The position numbers and the translations under genes are program-made. Below, in pieces: positions 49,146 through 57,440 of a stretch of DNA of 64,000 nt. Origin of the DNA: Trueperella bernardiae (lineage in GTDB: Bacteria; Actinomycetota; Actinomycetes; Actinomycetales; Actinomycetaceae); NCBI RefSeq assembly GCF_001469025.1, contig NZ_LNIZ01000004.1, forward strand, positions 124,001 to 188,000, in the 5' to 3' direction. Below the pieces are notes generated by a model. It was given only the letters and a program-made list of their open reading frames with translations. It ran no database searches and was not told the origin of the DNA. The number at the start of each line of letters is the position of its first letter. The stretch's first letter is position 1.

Positions 49146-49471
49146 GGGACTAGGTTACGCCATCCCCGCAGGCGTCCACTCATCCGCGACGCCTTTCTGA
49201 CAGACGCGCGAGCAACTTGCCGTCGCCGATGTCACAGAAGCGTCGCCAACGCACGGGCTCCGGCGCGAAAGCCGGGCATCCGGAGGCGGCAACACCGGCA
49301 GACCGACCCGCCACAGTTATTGGAATTATTCCCATGTGAATTCACTGACAGAACTGTAAAACATTCCAATGCCGTGGTGGTTGTAGTTACGATGGTTACG
49401 ACAGCAAGGGTGCCTGCAGTGCACCCTTTGCATATGCTGGCCCCCTTCTCACACACGTTAGAAGGAACATC
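49146..49471. other. 326-base divergent spacer between def and mscL
   Basis: No gene fits. It holds the def -10 (49152-49157), a GC-rich foldable block (CTCCGG 49258-49263 with CCGGAG 49280-49285, inner GGC/GCC), an AT-rich stretch with likely mscL promoter sequences (about 49315-49395) and an 8-bp hairpin (49406-49413 with 49421-49428, loop CTGCAGT) followed by TTTG. The last hairpin sits 45 bases before the mscL ATG and could be a leader structure. Confidence 0.45.
49152..49157 (-). promoter_or_regulatory. -10 element TAACCT for def, leaderless type
   Basis: TAACCT on the minus strand is exactly six bases before the ATG of def at 49145. Confidence 0.5.
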
Positions 49472-49852
49472 ATGCTTAAGGGCTTCAAGGATTTCATCTC
49501 GCGCGGTAACGTGCTCGACCTCGCAGTCGGCGTCATCATCGCTGGCGCTTTCTCCGCCATCGTCACCGCTCTCAACGAGCAGATCCTCATGCCGCTCATC
49601 GCCGCGATCTTCGGCAAGCCGAACTTTGACCACATCTGGACCATCAAAATCAACGGTGCCACCATCCTCCCCGGCACCCTCATCACCGCCACGGTGAACT
49701 TCCTCATCGTGGCCGCCGCGATCTACTTCTTCGTCATCGTGCCGATCAACAAGCTGAAGGCACCCGAGGCACCGGCCGAGGAGACCCCGGTCAAGACCGA
49801 CGAGGCCGTGCTTCTCGAAGAGATCCGCGATCTCCTCGCCCGCCAGAACTAA
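49472..49852 (+). CDS. mscL: Large-conductance mechanosensitive channel
   Basis: A 126-residue channel subunit. MLKGFKDFISRGNVLDLAVG then VIIAGAFSAIV (helix 1 pore), the periplasmic loop, helix 2 (ITATVNFLIVAAAIYFFVIV) and the cytoplasmic bundle EEIRDLLARQ. It opens on osmotic downshock to release solutes. AGAAGGA precedes the ATG. A strong terminator follows. The compatible-solute importer nearby makes a shared osmotic theme. Confidence 0.95.
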   Translation: MLKGFKDFISRGNVLDLAVGVIIAGAFSAIVTALNEQILMPLIAAIFGKPNFDHIWTIKINGATILPGTLITATVNFLIVAAAIYFFVIVPINKLKAPEAPAEETPVKTDEAVLLEEIRDLLARQN

Positions 49853-49888
49853 GACGTCGACGCCGGAGCTCATCCCGGCTGGCACAAG

Positions 49889-49923
49889 GGGGGCGGCTGT
49901 CCGATCGGGCAGCCGCCCCCTTT
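49889..49923 (+). terminator. Intrinsic terminator of mscL
   Basis: GGGGGCGGCTG (49889-49899) pairs with CAGCCGCCCCC (49910-49920) and is followed by TTT. It also separates mscL from the convergent permease gene. Confidence 0.85.
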
Positions 49924-49943
49924 CGCATGTGCCGAACCGGCCC

Positions 49944-51407
49944 TTACCCCTCTTGGGTGCGGACCTTGCCCCGGCTAAGGCCGAGGTAGCCGAAGAACCC
50001 GAGCAGGAGGGAGGCGATCACGCCGATGTTGCCGTACGCCCACACCGAATCCCGGCCGCCGACCAGGCCGAGCAGGTAGCCCTGCCAGTTGTTCCAAGCT
50101 GCATCCTCGGCGAACCCGTTGACCACGAGCCCCCAGCCGATCACGCACGCCACCACCATGAGGCCGAGCGAGGCCCAGTTGTAGGCGCCGTAACGGCCGG
50201 CGGGGTCGAAGAGGGCAGCTTCATCGTAGTCACGCTTGCGCAGGATGATGTCGGCCATCATGATGCCGGCCCAAGCGGCGAGCGGCACGCCCAGGGTAAT
50301 GAGGAAGGACTGGAAGGGCCCGATGAAGTTGGGTGAGAAGAACACCACGAAAACGGTGCCGAGGGTGAGGATGACGCCGTCGATGAGGGCGGCGAGCGGC
50401 CTGGGGATGTGGATGCCGAGCGTGAGCAGGGTCAGGCCGGAGGAGTAGATGCCGTTGATCGCGCCGGAGAGCAGGGTGAGGATCGCGGTGATAAGGAACG
50501 GGATGAGGAACCAGGTGGGCAACACGCTGGCGAGCGCGCCGATCGGGTCGTTGCTGACGTTGACGGCAGCCTCGGGGTTGGACCCGGCGAAGAGCAGACC
50601 GAAGGTGATGAGCACGACTGGGCCGAGCGAGGCCCCGAAGGTGTTCCAGAAGATGATCTTGCCGCCGCTGGCGTCGCGCGACTGGTAGCGCGACCAGTCA
50701 GCGGCGATGTTGATCCAGCCCAGCCCGGTGCCGGTCATGACCATGGTCATCGCGCCGATCATTTGCGCCGGCGAGCCGCTGGGGATCTGCATGACGGCGC
50801 CAAAGTCGATGTGTGGGATGACGAGGAAAATGTAGACCATCGTGGTCAGCCCGGTGAGCCAGGTGAGCACGGACTGGACCTTCATGATGATGTGGTATCC
50901 GGCCACGGCGCCAAGCACAATGAGGACGGCGACGACGACGGACGCCCCCACCCGCACGCCCACCGAACCTTCCTCGGCCCAGCCGAGCCGGGTGAAGATG
51001 GTGGAGGTGGCGAGCACGGCGGTGATCGCGAGCATGGTCTCCCAGCCGATGGAGGTCAGCCATGACACGACGCCGGGGGCCTTCGCGCCCTTCACCCCGA
51101 ACGCGGAGCGGGACATGACCATGGTGGGCACGGATCCTCGCTTGCCGCCGATGGCGATGATGCCGCAGAAGATGAAGGAGAGGATGACTCCAATGGTGGT
51201 GATCGCGGTGGCCTGCCAAAAGGAGATCCCGAAGTCGAAGATCCACGCGCCGTATGACATGCCAAACACGGAGACGTTGGAGGCGAACCACGGCATGAAG
51301 AGGTTGTGCGGTTTGGCGGTGCGCTCGGATTCCTTCACAATTTCGATGCCGACGACCTCAATCCCGAGGCCCTTCGTGTCGAGCGAGGCTGTGTCTTGTT
51401 GCGTCAT
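49944..51407 (-). CDS. NCS1 family purine/cytosine/allantoin-type permease
   Basis: A 487-residue 12-helix transporter. SVFGMSYGAWIFDFGISFW, IGGKRGSVPTMVMSRSAFGV and GLGWINIAADWSRYQSRDA are NCS1 signatures (cytosine, purine or allantoin uptake by symport). The ATG at 51407 follows GGAG; an ATG 12 bases further upstream lacks a site. It lies 73 bases after the betaine-type binding-protein gene and might be read through from it. Confidence 0.85.
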   Translation of the reverse strand: MTQQDTASLDTKGLGIEVVGIEIVKESERTAKPHNLFMPWFASNVSVFGMSYGAWIFDFGISFWQATAITTIGVILSFIFCGIIAIGGKRGSVPTMVMSRSAFGVKGAKAPGVVSWLTSIGWETMLAITAVLATSTIFTRLGWAEEGSVGVRVGASVVVAVLIVLGAVAGYHIIMKVQSVLTWLTGLTTMVYIFLVIPHIDFGAVMQIPSGSPAQMIGAMTMVMTGTGLGWINIAADWSRYQSRDASGGKIIFWNTFGASLGPVVLITFGLLFAGSNPEAAVNVSNDPIGALASVLPTWFLIPFLITAILTLLSGAINGIYSSGLTLLTLGIHIPRPLAALIDGVILTLGTVFVVFFSPNFIGPFQSFLITLGVPLAAWAGIMMADIILRKRDYDEAALFDPAGRYGAYNWASLGLMVVACVIGWGLVVNGFAEDAAWNNWQGYLLGLVGGRDSVWAYGNIGVIASLLLGFFGYLGLSRGKVRTQEG

Positions 51408-51480
51408 ATCAAACTCCATTCACAGGTTCTAGCGTGGATACCTGCGCCTCGTTTCTACCTCAGGTGCGGATCGGACGCAA

Positions 51481-52431
51481 TCAATCTGTGGATTCCCAAC
51501 CGTTTTGAGACAACCAGTCACGTGCGATGACCGATGCCATCTCTTCGCCTTCCACGGAGCGGACATTCATGTCGATGAGGGCCTCGGGCGTGAGGCGGGC
51601 CTGGATGGCGTTGATGACGCGGGCGGCGTCGGGGTCGAGCCGGGTGGAGGCGAGAGGCACGACGTGCGAGGCGAGGAACATGCCTTGCGGGTCGCTCAGT
51701 ACCACAAGGTCGTTGATCTGGATCGCGGGGCTCGCGGAGAAGACGTTGGCGAGCTCGATCTGCCCGTCGAGCAGGGCCTTGACGGTGAGCGGGCCGCCCT
51801 TGTCTTCTATGGGGGTGAAGCCGACGTCGACCCCGTAATGCTTCTTTAGCCCCTTCGGCCCGTTGGGCCGGTTCTCGAACTCGGAGTTGGAGCCGACCGT
51901 GAGCGGCCCATCGTAGCTCGCAAGATCGGCGAGCGAAGTGATGCCGGTCTTCTCGGAAAATGTGCGCGAAACCACGTAGGAATCCTGGTCGGTGGCGCCA
52001 GCCTGGTCCAGGATCTGCAGGCCATGTGGCACGCGCTCGGTGAGCTCGGCGTAGATCCCCTCGGCGTCGGTCACCGTGTTGTTGGGGTTCCAGTACTGCA
52101 GCAACGGGCCGGAGTACTCGGGGAACAGGTCAATGCTGCCGCTCTCGACCTCGCCCAGGTACACCTCCCGCGCCCCGATCTTGAACTCGCGGGCCACGGT
52201 GAAACCGGCATTTTCGAGCGCCTGGGCGTAGACCTCGGCGATGATCTCGTTCGAATAATAGTCGGCCGACCCGATGACGATCGCGTCCCCCGGCCCGTCT
52301 CCTCCCCCAAGTGCCTCGGCTCCCCCACACCCGGCGAGGGTGAGCGCTAGCGCGACAACGCCTGCGCCCCTCCGTCCCCACGCGCGGCTTCCTGCCTTCC
52401 CGGCGCGGCCGGCGTCCTTGCGATGGTACAT
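51481..52431 (-). CDS. Choline/glycine betaine-type ABC substrate-binding lipoprotein
   Basis: A 316-residue lipoprotein. A basic N-region and hydrophobic stretch end in the lipobox TLAGC, then the OpuAC/OsmF fold (IVIGSADYYSNEIIAEVYAQ, VYLGEVESGSIDLFPEYSGP, GSNSEFENRPNGPKGLKKHY). It is last in a five-gene operon. GGAGG lies eight bases before the ATG. The aromatic cage for quaternary ammonium is likely but cannot be mapped by eye. Confidence 0.87.
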   Translation of the reverse strand: MYHRKDAGRAGKAGSRAWGRRGAGVVALALTLAGCGGAEALGGGDGPGDAIVIGSADYYSNEIIAEVYAQALENAGFTVAREFKIGAREVYLGEVESGSIDLFPEYSGPLLQYWNPNNTVTDAEGIYAELTERVPHGLQILDQAGATDQDSYVVSRTFSEKTGITSLADLASYDGPLTVGSNSEFENRPNGPKGLKKHYGVDVGFTPIEDKGGPLTVKALLDGQIELANVFSASPAIQINDLVVLSDPQGMFLASHVVPLASTRLDPDAARVINAIQARLTPEALIDMNVRSVEGEEMASVIARDWLSQNGWESTD

Positions 52432-52449
52432 CAGTATTCCTCCCTGGTC

Positions 52450-53112
52450 CTAGGCGATCCCGACCCTACGCTCGGCGCGCTTGACGGCGAATCCCACCCC
52501 GAGGTCGAGGATGAGCGCGAGCACGATGACTACGATCGCGGCGCCCAGCACCTCCTCGTAGCGGCGGGTGGCCAGCCCGGAGAAGATGAAGCGGCCGAGG
52601 CCGGCGTCGGCGACGTAGGCGGCGAGCGTGGCGGTGGCGACCACCTGGACGATCGCCGAGCGGACACCACCCATGATGATCGGTGCGGCGAGCGGAAGTT
52701 CGACGTCGCACACCACCTGCCAGCCCGACATACCGAGCGCGTGAGCTGCCCGCACTGTCATCGGGTCGACGTTCGCAACCCCCGAATACGCGCCAGCGAG
52801 CAACGGCGGGATAGCGAGGACCACGAGCACGATCGTGGGCGCGGCCAGCCCGATGCCCAGCATGAGCCCGAGCAACGTGAGCAAGCCGAGGGTGGGGATG
52901 GCGCGCGCGGAGCCGGCGATCGCGGCCACGACGTTTTGCCCGCGACGCGTGTGCCCAATGGCGACGCCCGCGGGAAGGGCGAGCGCGGCCGCAATCAGCA
53001 CGACGACGGCCACCAGGCCCACATGCTGGCCGAGGCGGTGCAGGATACCGGACGGCCCGGCCCAGGAGGCGGGGTCGGCGAGCCAGGCCAGCGAATCAAA
53101 TAGCAGATCCAC
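52450..53112 (-). CDS. Choline/betaine-type ABC permease (second)
   Basis: A 220-residue permease with five to six helices. GSARAIPTLGLLTLLGLMLG and RAAHALGMSGWQVVCDVELP are the OpuCB/OpuCD-type signature segments. The GTG at 53112, six bases after AAGGAGG, is preferred over a GTG at 53130. It overlaps the first permease gene by 17 bases. Confidence 0.87.
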   Translation of the reverse strand: MDLLFDSLAWLADPASWAGPSGILHRLGQHVGLVAVVVLIAAALALPAGVAIGHTRRGQNVVAAIAGSARAIPTLGLLTLLGLMLGIGLAAPTIVLVVLAIPPLLAGAYSGVANVDPMTVRAAHALGMSGWQVVCDVELPLAAPIIMGGVRSAIVQVVATATLAAYVADAGLGRFIFSGLATRRYEEVLGAAIVVIVLALILDLGVGFAVKRAERRVGIA

Positions 53113-53761
53113 GCGCCACCTCCTTCGCACGAATCCTGGTCCACGGGAAGATCACGCGCCCGCCGAGCACGGTCGCCGCGTCGAGCGCGAGCGCCAGTGC
53201 TACGGTCAGCACCAGGCCCGTCAACACCTCGGGGATGATCCCGCGCTGGAAACCGTCGGTGAAGAGCGTGCCCAGACTCTGGCTGCCCACCACCGCGCCC
53301 ACCGTCACCAGGCTGACCGTGTTCACGACAACGACGCGCAGCCCTGCCACGATCACCGGCCCGGCGAGCGGGAGCTCGACCGCCCAGAACCGCTGCCAGG
53401 TCGAATAGCCCATCGCGGTGCAGGCGCGCATCGTGTCAGCGGGGACGGCGGCGAAGGCGTCCGCCACCGTGCGCACGAGCAACGCCACCGCATACACGCT
53501 GAGCACGATCACCACCGTGAGCGAGGAGCGAATCGGCGCGCCCGTGATGACGGGGATGATGATGAACATGGGCAGGGACGGGATCGCATACAGGATGCCG
53601 ATGAGGGCGACGATCGCCTCCCGGCCCAGGCGCCACCGGTTCGCCGCCCAGCCCACCGGCACCGAAATCACCAGGCTGAGCGCGAGCGCGGCCACCGCCA
53701 GCCACAGGTGGACGAGCGTCAGGTGCCCGATCCACGAAAGATTGGCCGAAATCCAGCTCAT
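53096..53761 (-). CDS. Choline/betaine-type ABC permease (first)
   Basis: A 221-residue permease, paralogous to the next one. GILYAIPSLPMFIIIPVITG and RACTAMGYSTWQRFWAVELP mark the domain. The ATG at 53761 overlaps the ATPase stop (ATGA); the frame continues upstream inside the ATPase gene without a ribosome site. Confidence 0.87.
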   Translation of the reverse strand: MSWISANLSWIGHLTLVHLWLAVAALALSLVISVPVGWAANRWRLGREAIVALIGILYAIPSLPMFIIIPVITGAPIRSSLTVVIVLSVYAVALLVRTVADAFAAVPADTMRACTAMGYSTWQRFWAVELPLAGPVIVAGLRVVVVNTVSLVTVGAVVGSQSLGTLFTDGFQRGIIPEVLTGLVLTVALALALDAATVLGGRVIFPWTRIRAKEVARGSAI

Positions 53762-54555
53762 TCCAGGGTCCCTAGCAGGCGCCCGGTGCCGTCGCGGACC
53801 AGCCGCCCGTCGTCGTCGAGACACAGCCGCCGCGAGCCGTCGGTGATGCCGATGAAGGAGGCCACGAAGTCGGATGCGGGGTTAGTGAGCAGCTCGGCGG
53901 GCGCCCCACGCTGGGCGATGGAGCCGCCGTGAAGGATGACGACGTCGTCGGCAAGCGCGAGCGCCTCGTCGATGTCGTGCGTGACGAACAGGATCGTCTT
54001 GCCCAGCTCGCGCTGCAACCGGCGCACCTCCCCCTGCAGCTCGCGCCGCACGATCGGGTCGACCGCGCTGAAGGGCTCGTCCATGAGGAGGACGCTCGGG
54101 TCAGAAGCGAGGGCGCGGGCCACGCCCACGCGCTGGCGCTGCCCGCCCGAGAGCTGGGCCGGGTAGCGCCGGGCCAGGCTCGCGTCCAGGCCCATAATCT
54201 CCATGAGCTCCATCCCACGACGCCGCGCGTCGGCCTTGGTCGTGCCGTTCAAGAGCGGGACTACGCATATGTTGTCAAGGATCGTGCGATGCGGGAGCAG
54301 GCCGCCGGACTGCATGACGTAGCCAATCGAGCGGCGAAGCTTGACGGGATTGACGCCGGCCACGTCTTCGCCGTCGATGAGGATGCGGCCGGCGGTGGGC
54401 TCGATCATGCGGTTGACCATGCCCAACAGCGTGGTCTTGCCCGATCCCGAGGAGCCGACCAGCACCGTGGTCGAGCGGGCGGGAACGGTGAAGCTGACGT
54501 CGTTCACCGCTCGGGTATCGCCGTAGGTTTTGGTGACGGAGTCGAATTCAATCAT
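53758..54555 (-). CDS. Choline/betaine-type ABC ATPase
   Basis: A 265-residue ATPase. Walker A GSSGSGKTTLL, Q-loop VMQSGGLLPH, signature LSGGQRQRVGVARA, Walker B VLLMDEPFSAVDP and switch FVTHDIDEALA. It lacks the C-terminal CBS domains of many OpuA/OpuC ATPases, so osmotic gating through CBS is not expected. It overlaps the nitroreductase stop (ATGA). Confidence 0.9.
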   Translation of the reverse strand: MIEFDSVTKTYGDTRAVNDVSFTVPARSTTVLVGSSGSGKTTLLGMVNRMIEPTAGRILIDGEDVAGVNPVKLRRSIGYVMQSGGLLPHRTILDNICVVPLLNGTTKADARRRGMELMEIMGLDASLARRYPAQLSGGQRQRVGVARALASDPSVLLMDEPFSAVDPIVRRELQGEVRRLQRELGKTILFVTHDIDEALALADDVVILHGGSIAQRGAPAELLTNPASDFVASFIGITDGSRRLCLDDDGRLVRDGTGRLLGTLE

Positions 54556-55145
54556 GAGGTAAACCGGCCTTTGCGGGGCATGCGCCCGATGAACCGGATC
54601 GGGTCGAGGGGCGGGCGGTTGGATTCGCCGAGGCGCTGGCGGTGCGCGGAATCGATGTCGCCCACGTACAGCCAGCCCATGAGCAGCTCGCTATCGGCCA
54701 GACCGTGCGCCTCGCGCACCTGTTGCGCGTTCGCGAACGTGCCCGTGCGCCACATGACACCCCAGCCTGCCTGCCACAGTGCGAGCTCAAGCAGGTGGCC
54801 GACCCCGGCCGCCGTGGCGTGCTGCTCCCAGGTGGGCACCTTTTCATGCTCGACCGGACTGGCCACCAGCGCGATGAGCAGTTCGGCGCGGAACGGCTTG
54901 GGGTTGACCTCGCCCGACTCGCGCTCGATCCCCTGCGCCGCGTCAAGCGCGCGGGCCAGCGTCAGTCGGTCCTCCCCGCGCAGGAGGATGAGCCGCCACG
55001 GGCGCAACGCCTTGTGGTCGGCCACGTGCGTGACCGCCGCGAGCAACGTGGCGATCTCCTCGTCCGACGGCGTGTTCGGCCCAACCTTCGACACAGAGCG
55101 GCGGTGGGCGATCGCGTCCAAGACAGGATCATCGAGGAACTTCAT
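54552..55145 (-). CDS. Nitroreductase family protein, first gene of the betaine-type operon
   Basis: A 197-residue FMN-dependent nitroreductase fold: AHRRSVSKVGPNTPSDEEI near the start, DHKALRPWRLILL for FMN binding, and WRTGTFANAQQVREAHGL later. The ATG at 55145 follows GGAG. Its overlap with the ATPase gene suggests co-expression with the transporter; an enzyme here could modify an imported ligand, but that is only a contextual idea. Confidence 0.83.
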   Translation of the reverse strand: MKFLDDPVLDAIAHRRSVSKVGPNTPSDEEIATLLAAVTHVADHKALRPWRLILLRGEDRLTLARALDAAQGIERESGEVNPKPFRAELLIALVASPVEHEKVPTWEQHATAAGVGHLLELALWQAGWGVMWRTGTFANAQQVREAHGLADSELLMGWLYVGDIDSAHRQRLGESNRPPLDPIRFIGRMPRKGRFTS

Positions 55146-55229
55146 GGCGAACTCCAAAGGTAGACACGTCTGGCGAGTCTACGTAGTGGCTGGTGGGTAC
55201 CAGTAGGCGCATTAGCTGGCGGCGAAAAC

Positions 55230-55688
55230 TCAGCCGACCGGCCGGCACTTGGCCGCACCTGCGAGCAAGATCTCGAGGTCCGCTTCGTCCGGGGTTGCCT
55301 GCGGGTCGTTGATGATCGCGTTGAGAGCATCGGCCGACAGCTTGTCATACGCGTAGTCGGCCACGCACTGCACCGACTCCTCGATCTGCGCCTGCACCTC
55401 GGGGTCATCCGCGCCACCCTGCTCCTCAAGCGCGGCGGTCGCGCCCGCGAGCAGCAGCTGCTCGAACTCCTCCTTCGAGGCCTTCGGATTGCCCTGCGAA
55501 TCAACCTCAGGGGTGGCGGCCGCCGTGGGCTCCTCGGTCTCCGTTTCCTCCTCGGTCGGCTCCGACGTGGCCTCGGTGCTCTGCTCCACCTTCGGGCTCG
55601 CCGATTCGGTCTCCACGGTCTCCGGCTCGCTGTTTCCGCACGCGGCCAGGCCGAGCACCAGGGCGCATGCGAGTGCAATCTTCTTCAT
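55230..55688 (-). CDS. Small lipoprotein, acidic, unknown function
   Basis: A 152-residue lipoprotein. MKKIALACALVLGLAAC ends at the lipobox Cys, a Glu/Thr-rich linker follows (about residues 20-60), then a compact helical domain with two cysteines (VQCVADYAYDKL and AKCRPVG) that may form a disulfide. The ATG at 55688 follows GGAGGAAAG. The folded part resembles small helical exported domains of actinobacteria. Function unknown. Confidence 0.75.
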   Translation of the reverse strand: MKKIALACALVLGLAACGNSEPETVETESASPKVEQSTEATSEPTEEETETEEPTAAATPEVDSQGNPKASKEEFEQLLLAGATAALEEQGGADDPEVQAQIEESVQCVADYAYDKLSADALNAIINDPQATPDEADLEILLAGAAKCRPVG

Positions 55689-56074
55689 CTTTCCTCCATC
55701 GGCGGGTGGTCTCATACAACCACACCCGCCCCCACGGTTGCATCCGCCCGGATTTCGCTTGCCGCTGATCGCCGGCGGCATTGTCGCCTTGCCGGGGTCG
55801 CGACAGGACCGGCGACGCGGACGCGCGGGCGTGAGTCGCGGGTCGGATCGGTCCTCATCTGCACATATACAGCTCTTCGCAGTTAAGGGCGTTCGGTTAG
55901 GGCTCGCCGCGCCTGGCGCCGATAATTCGCGCCGCCGGCGAAATCTCTGCCCGGTACCGGCTACGCCCGTCACAACTCGTGAACCTGAAGACGGCCTAGC
56001 ACCTACAGCAATCGGTAGCCGGTATATTCACCAGTTCTGTCGGTCGGGACCCGGAACAAGCCACGCGGCGTGGC
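55689..56074. other. 386-base spacer
   Basis: It contains the promoter region of the small lipoprotein (a TTGTATGAG patch near 55710), GC-rich sequence without a supported gene and, at its right end, the interspersed repeat copy B. Confidence 0.4.
55966..56043 (-). repeat. 78-bp interspersed intergenic repeat, copy B
   Basis: Read on the minus strand it begins CCGACAGAA and ends TTCACGAGTTGTGACGGG with the core ATACCGGCTACCGATTGC, matching copy A at 45555-45632. The inner arms GGTGAA and TTCAC are also kept. It lies after the GNAT gene. Confidence 0.75.
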
Positions 56075-56542
56075 CTAGAGCGGCTTGACCATGATCAGAC
56101 AAGGCGAGTCCTCGCCCCACAGATCCGTCTCCTCGAGCGCAAGGAAGCCGAACTTCTCGTAGAAGTGGCGCGTTCGGGCGTAGCCGGCATCGGCGTGGGA
56201 AGCACCGAGCGTTTTGACCTCGAGGAGGCGGACGCCACAGCCAATCGCGTCGGCCTCGATGGCCGCCAGCATCGCCGTCCCAACGCCGGTACCATGCACC
56301 TCCCGGTCGACGACCATGAGGTGGATCTCCGCGACATGGGGGAAATGACGATCGACGAGCGTGATGCCCACGACCCGCCCCGCTAAGTCGCGGACGGACC
56401 AAGTCTCCTTCGAGCGAGCCGCCGCGATGTACTCGGCATTGGCCGCCTCTATCCCGAACCATTCGGGGACGGTGGCGAGAATCCGGGCGACGTCTTCGGG
56501 AAGGGGCTGATCACGCGTGGCGAGCCAAGGAACACTACTCAT
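56075..56542 (-). CDS. GNAT family N-acetyltransferase
   Basis: A 155-residue GNAT protein. VVDREVHGTGVGTAMLAAIE is the acetyl-CoA binding motif A (V-x-G-x-G), and RHFYEKFGFLALEETDLW is motif B. The ATG at 56542 is seven bases after a TTAACT -10; a GTG six bases upstream is the alternative. Acceptor unknown. Confidence 0.82.
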   Translation of the reverse strand: MSSVPWLATRDQPLPEDVARILATVPEWFGIEAANAEYIAAARSKETWSVRDLAGRVVGITLVDRHFPHVAEIHLMVVDREVHGTGVGTAMLAAIEADAIGCGVRLLEVKTLGASHADAGYARTRHFYEKFGFLALEETDLWGEDSPCLIMVKPL

Positions 56543-56755
56543 GGTCACCAGTTAACACCCCATGGGTGGGCCCCTGCTAGAACCGACTCTTCTGGCACTC
56601 CACGGGCGGCGGTTTGGCGGCGTCAGACCCGAACTAGCGCGGGAAGCGCCGACAAAGATCAGGACCCTGTAGCTTTTCGTTCGCATTTTGGCCCTTTTTG
56701 GGCTCAGAGTCCTGACGTTTGACGGGCTGCGAGCCTGCCCGCGCCCACCAAGCAC

Positions 56756-56953
56756 ATGGCCATGGCCCCGGAGCGCCACACCATGATCCACTTCGAAGAC
56801 GAGGTGAAAGCCCGCGCCATGGACTTCGGCAAGATGTTCGCCCGCCAACCCTGGGCCGAACCATTCGACTACGAGCTGCGCGGCATGTTCATCGAGTACC
56901 AGCTTGAGACGAAGAAAAACGTGACGAGCTTCTGGATGCCAAAGGAGCAGTAA
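56756..56953 (+). CDS. Hypothetical 65-residue protein or gene remnant
   Basis: The frame encodes a protein-like sequence (IHFEDEVKARAMDFGKMF, then DYELRGMFIEYQLETKKNV) with balanced composition, unlike GC shadows. There is no ribosome site, and several in-frame ATGs are possible. It is preceded by an in-frame stop at 56720. I do not recognise it; it may be the tail of a decayed gene. Confidence 0.3.
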   Translation: MAMAPERHTMIHFEDEVKARAMDFGKMFARQPWAEPFDYELRGMFIEYQLETKKNVTSFWMPKEQ

Positions 56954-56992
56954 AGCCTGGGCCGTCCGCCAAACCGAGGCTGACACACCACG

Positions 56993-57115
56993 TTAGAGGA
57001 GCTCGTGACGACGGCGGCGACTCACCCCGCGCTTGCGCTCCTCCAACTGGAACATTTGTTGCAGTAATTGTTCCAGTACTTTCCAGTTCTTTCCCGTTAG
57101 TCCCTCGGCAGCCAT
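56993..57115 (-). CDS. Hypothetical 40-residue frame downstream of higA
   Basis: An ATG at 57115 gives MAAEGLTGKNWKVLEQLLQQ followed by a basic C-terminus (KRGVSRRRRHELL). It lies 14 bases after the higA stop on the same strand. It looks like an amphipathic helix with a nucleic-acid-like tail. No ribosome site. It may be a remnant or a third gene of the TA operon. Confidence 0.25.
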   Translation of the reverse strand: MAAEGLTGKNWKVLEQLLQQMFQLEERKRGVSRRRRHELL

Positions 57116-57128
57116 ACAGACATGGTCG

Positions 57129-57431
57129 TTATGTCCCGCGGGTGATGGGCGTGATCTTATCCAACTCGTCCGCGAGCGCATCCATCTCGATCTCCAAATC
57201 GTAATGCGACTGCAGATTGATCCAGAACTGTGCACTCATTCCGAAATACCGTCCCAGGCGCAAGGCCGTATCGGCAGTAATGCGCCGCTTGCCGTGAACA
57301 ATCTCGTTGATCCGGCGCGGAGGAACCCCGATCTCCACGGCTAGCTTGTTCTGTGTGATCCCCATCGGCCCAATGAACTCTTCCAAGAGGACTTCACCGG
57401 GCGAGATCGGCGAAATCTTCTTCCCCATCAT
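57129..57431 (-). CDS. higA: HigA-type antitoxin (XRE helix-turn-helix)
   Basis: A 100-residue HigA antitoxin: ISPGEVLLEEFIGPMGITQN, then the HTH KLAVEIGVPPRRINEIVHGK and TADTALRLGRYFGMSAQFW, the family signature. It neutralises HigB and represses its own operon. GGAGG directly after the toxin stop lies before the ATG. Order toxin-antitoxin is normal for hig. Confidence 0.92.
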   Translation of the reverse strand: MMGKKISPISPGEVLLEEFIGPMGITQNKLAVEIGVPPRRINEIVHGKRRITADTALRLGRYFGMSAQFWINLQSHYDLEIEMDALADELDKITPITRGT

Positions 57432-57440
57432 TCACCCCTC

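Larger units (their letters stand above)
56543..57128. other. 586-base accessory spacer with two doubtful small frames
   Basis: It lies between the GNAT gene and HigBA. It has an inverted pair TCAGGAC/GTCCTGA around 56659-56715 with a GGCCC-T5-GGGC stretch, and the two small frames listed separately. Composition differs from the flanking core genes, consistent with debris at the edge of an island. Confidence 0.35.

Noticed and set aside
49230-49430. Cyclic-di-AMP or cobalamin riboswitch upstream of mscL
   Set aside because: Searched by eye for the conserved boxes of those classes; none is present.
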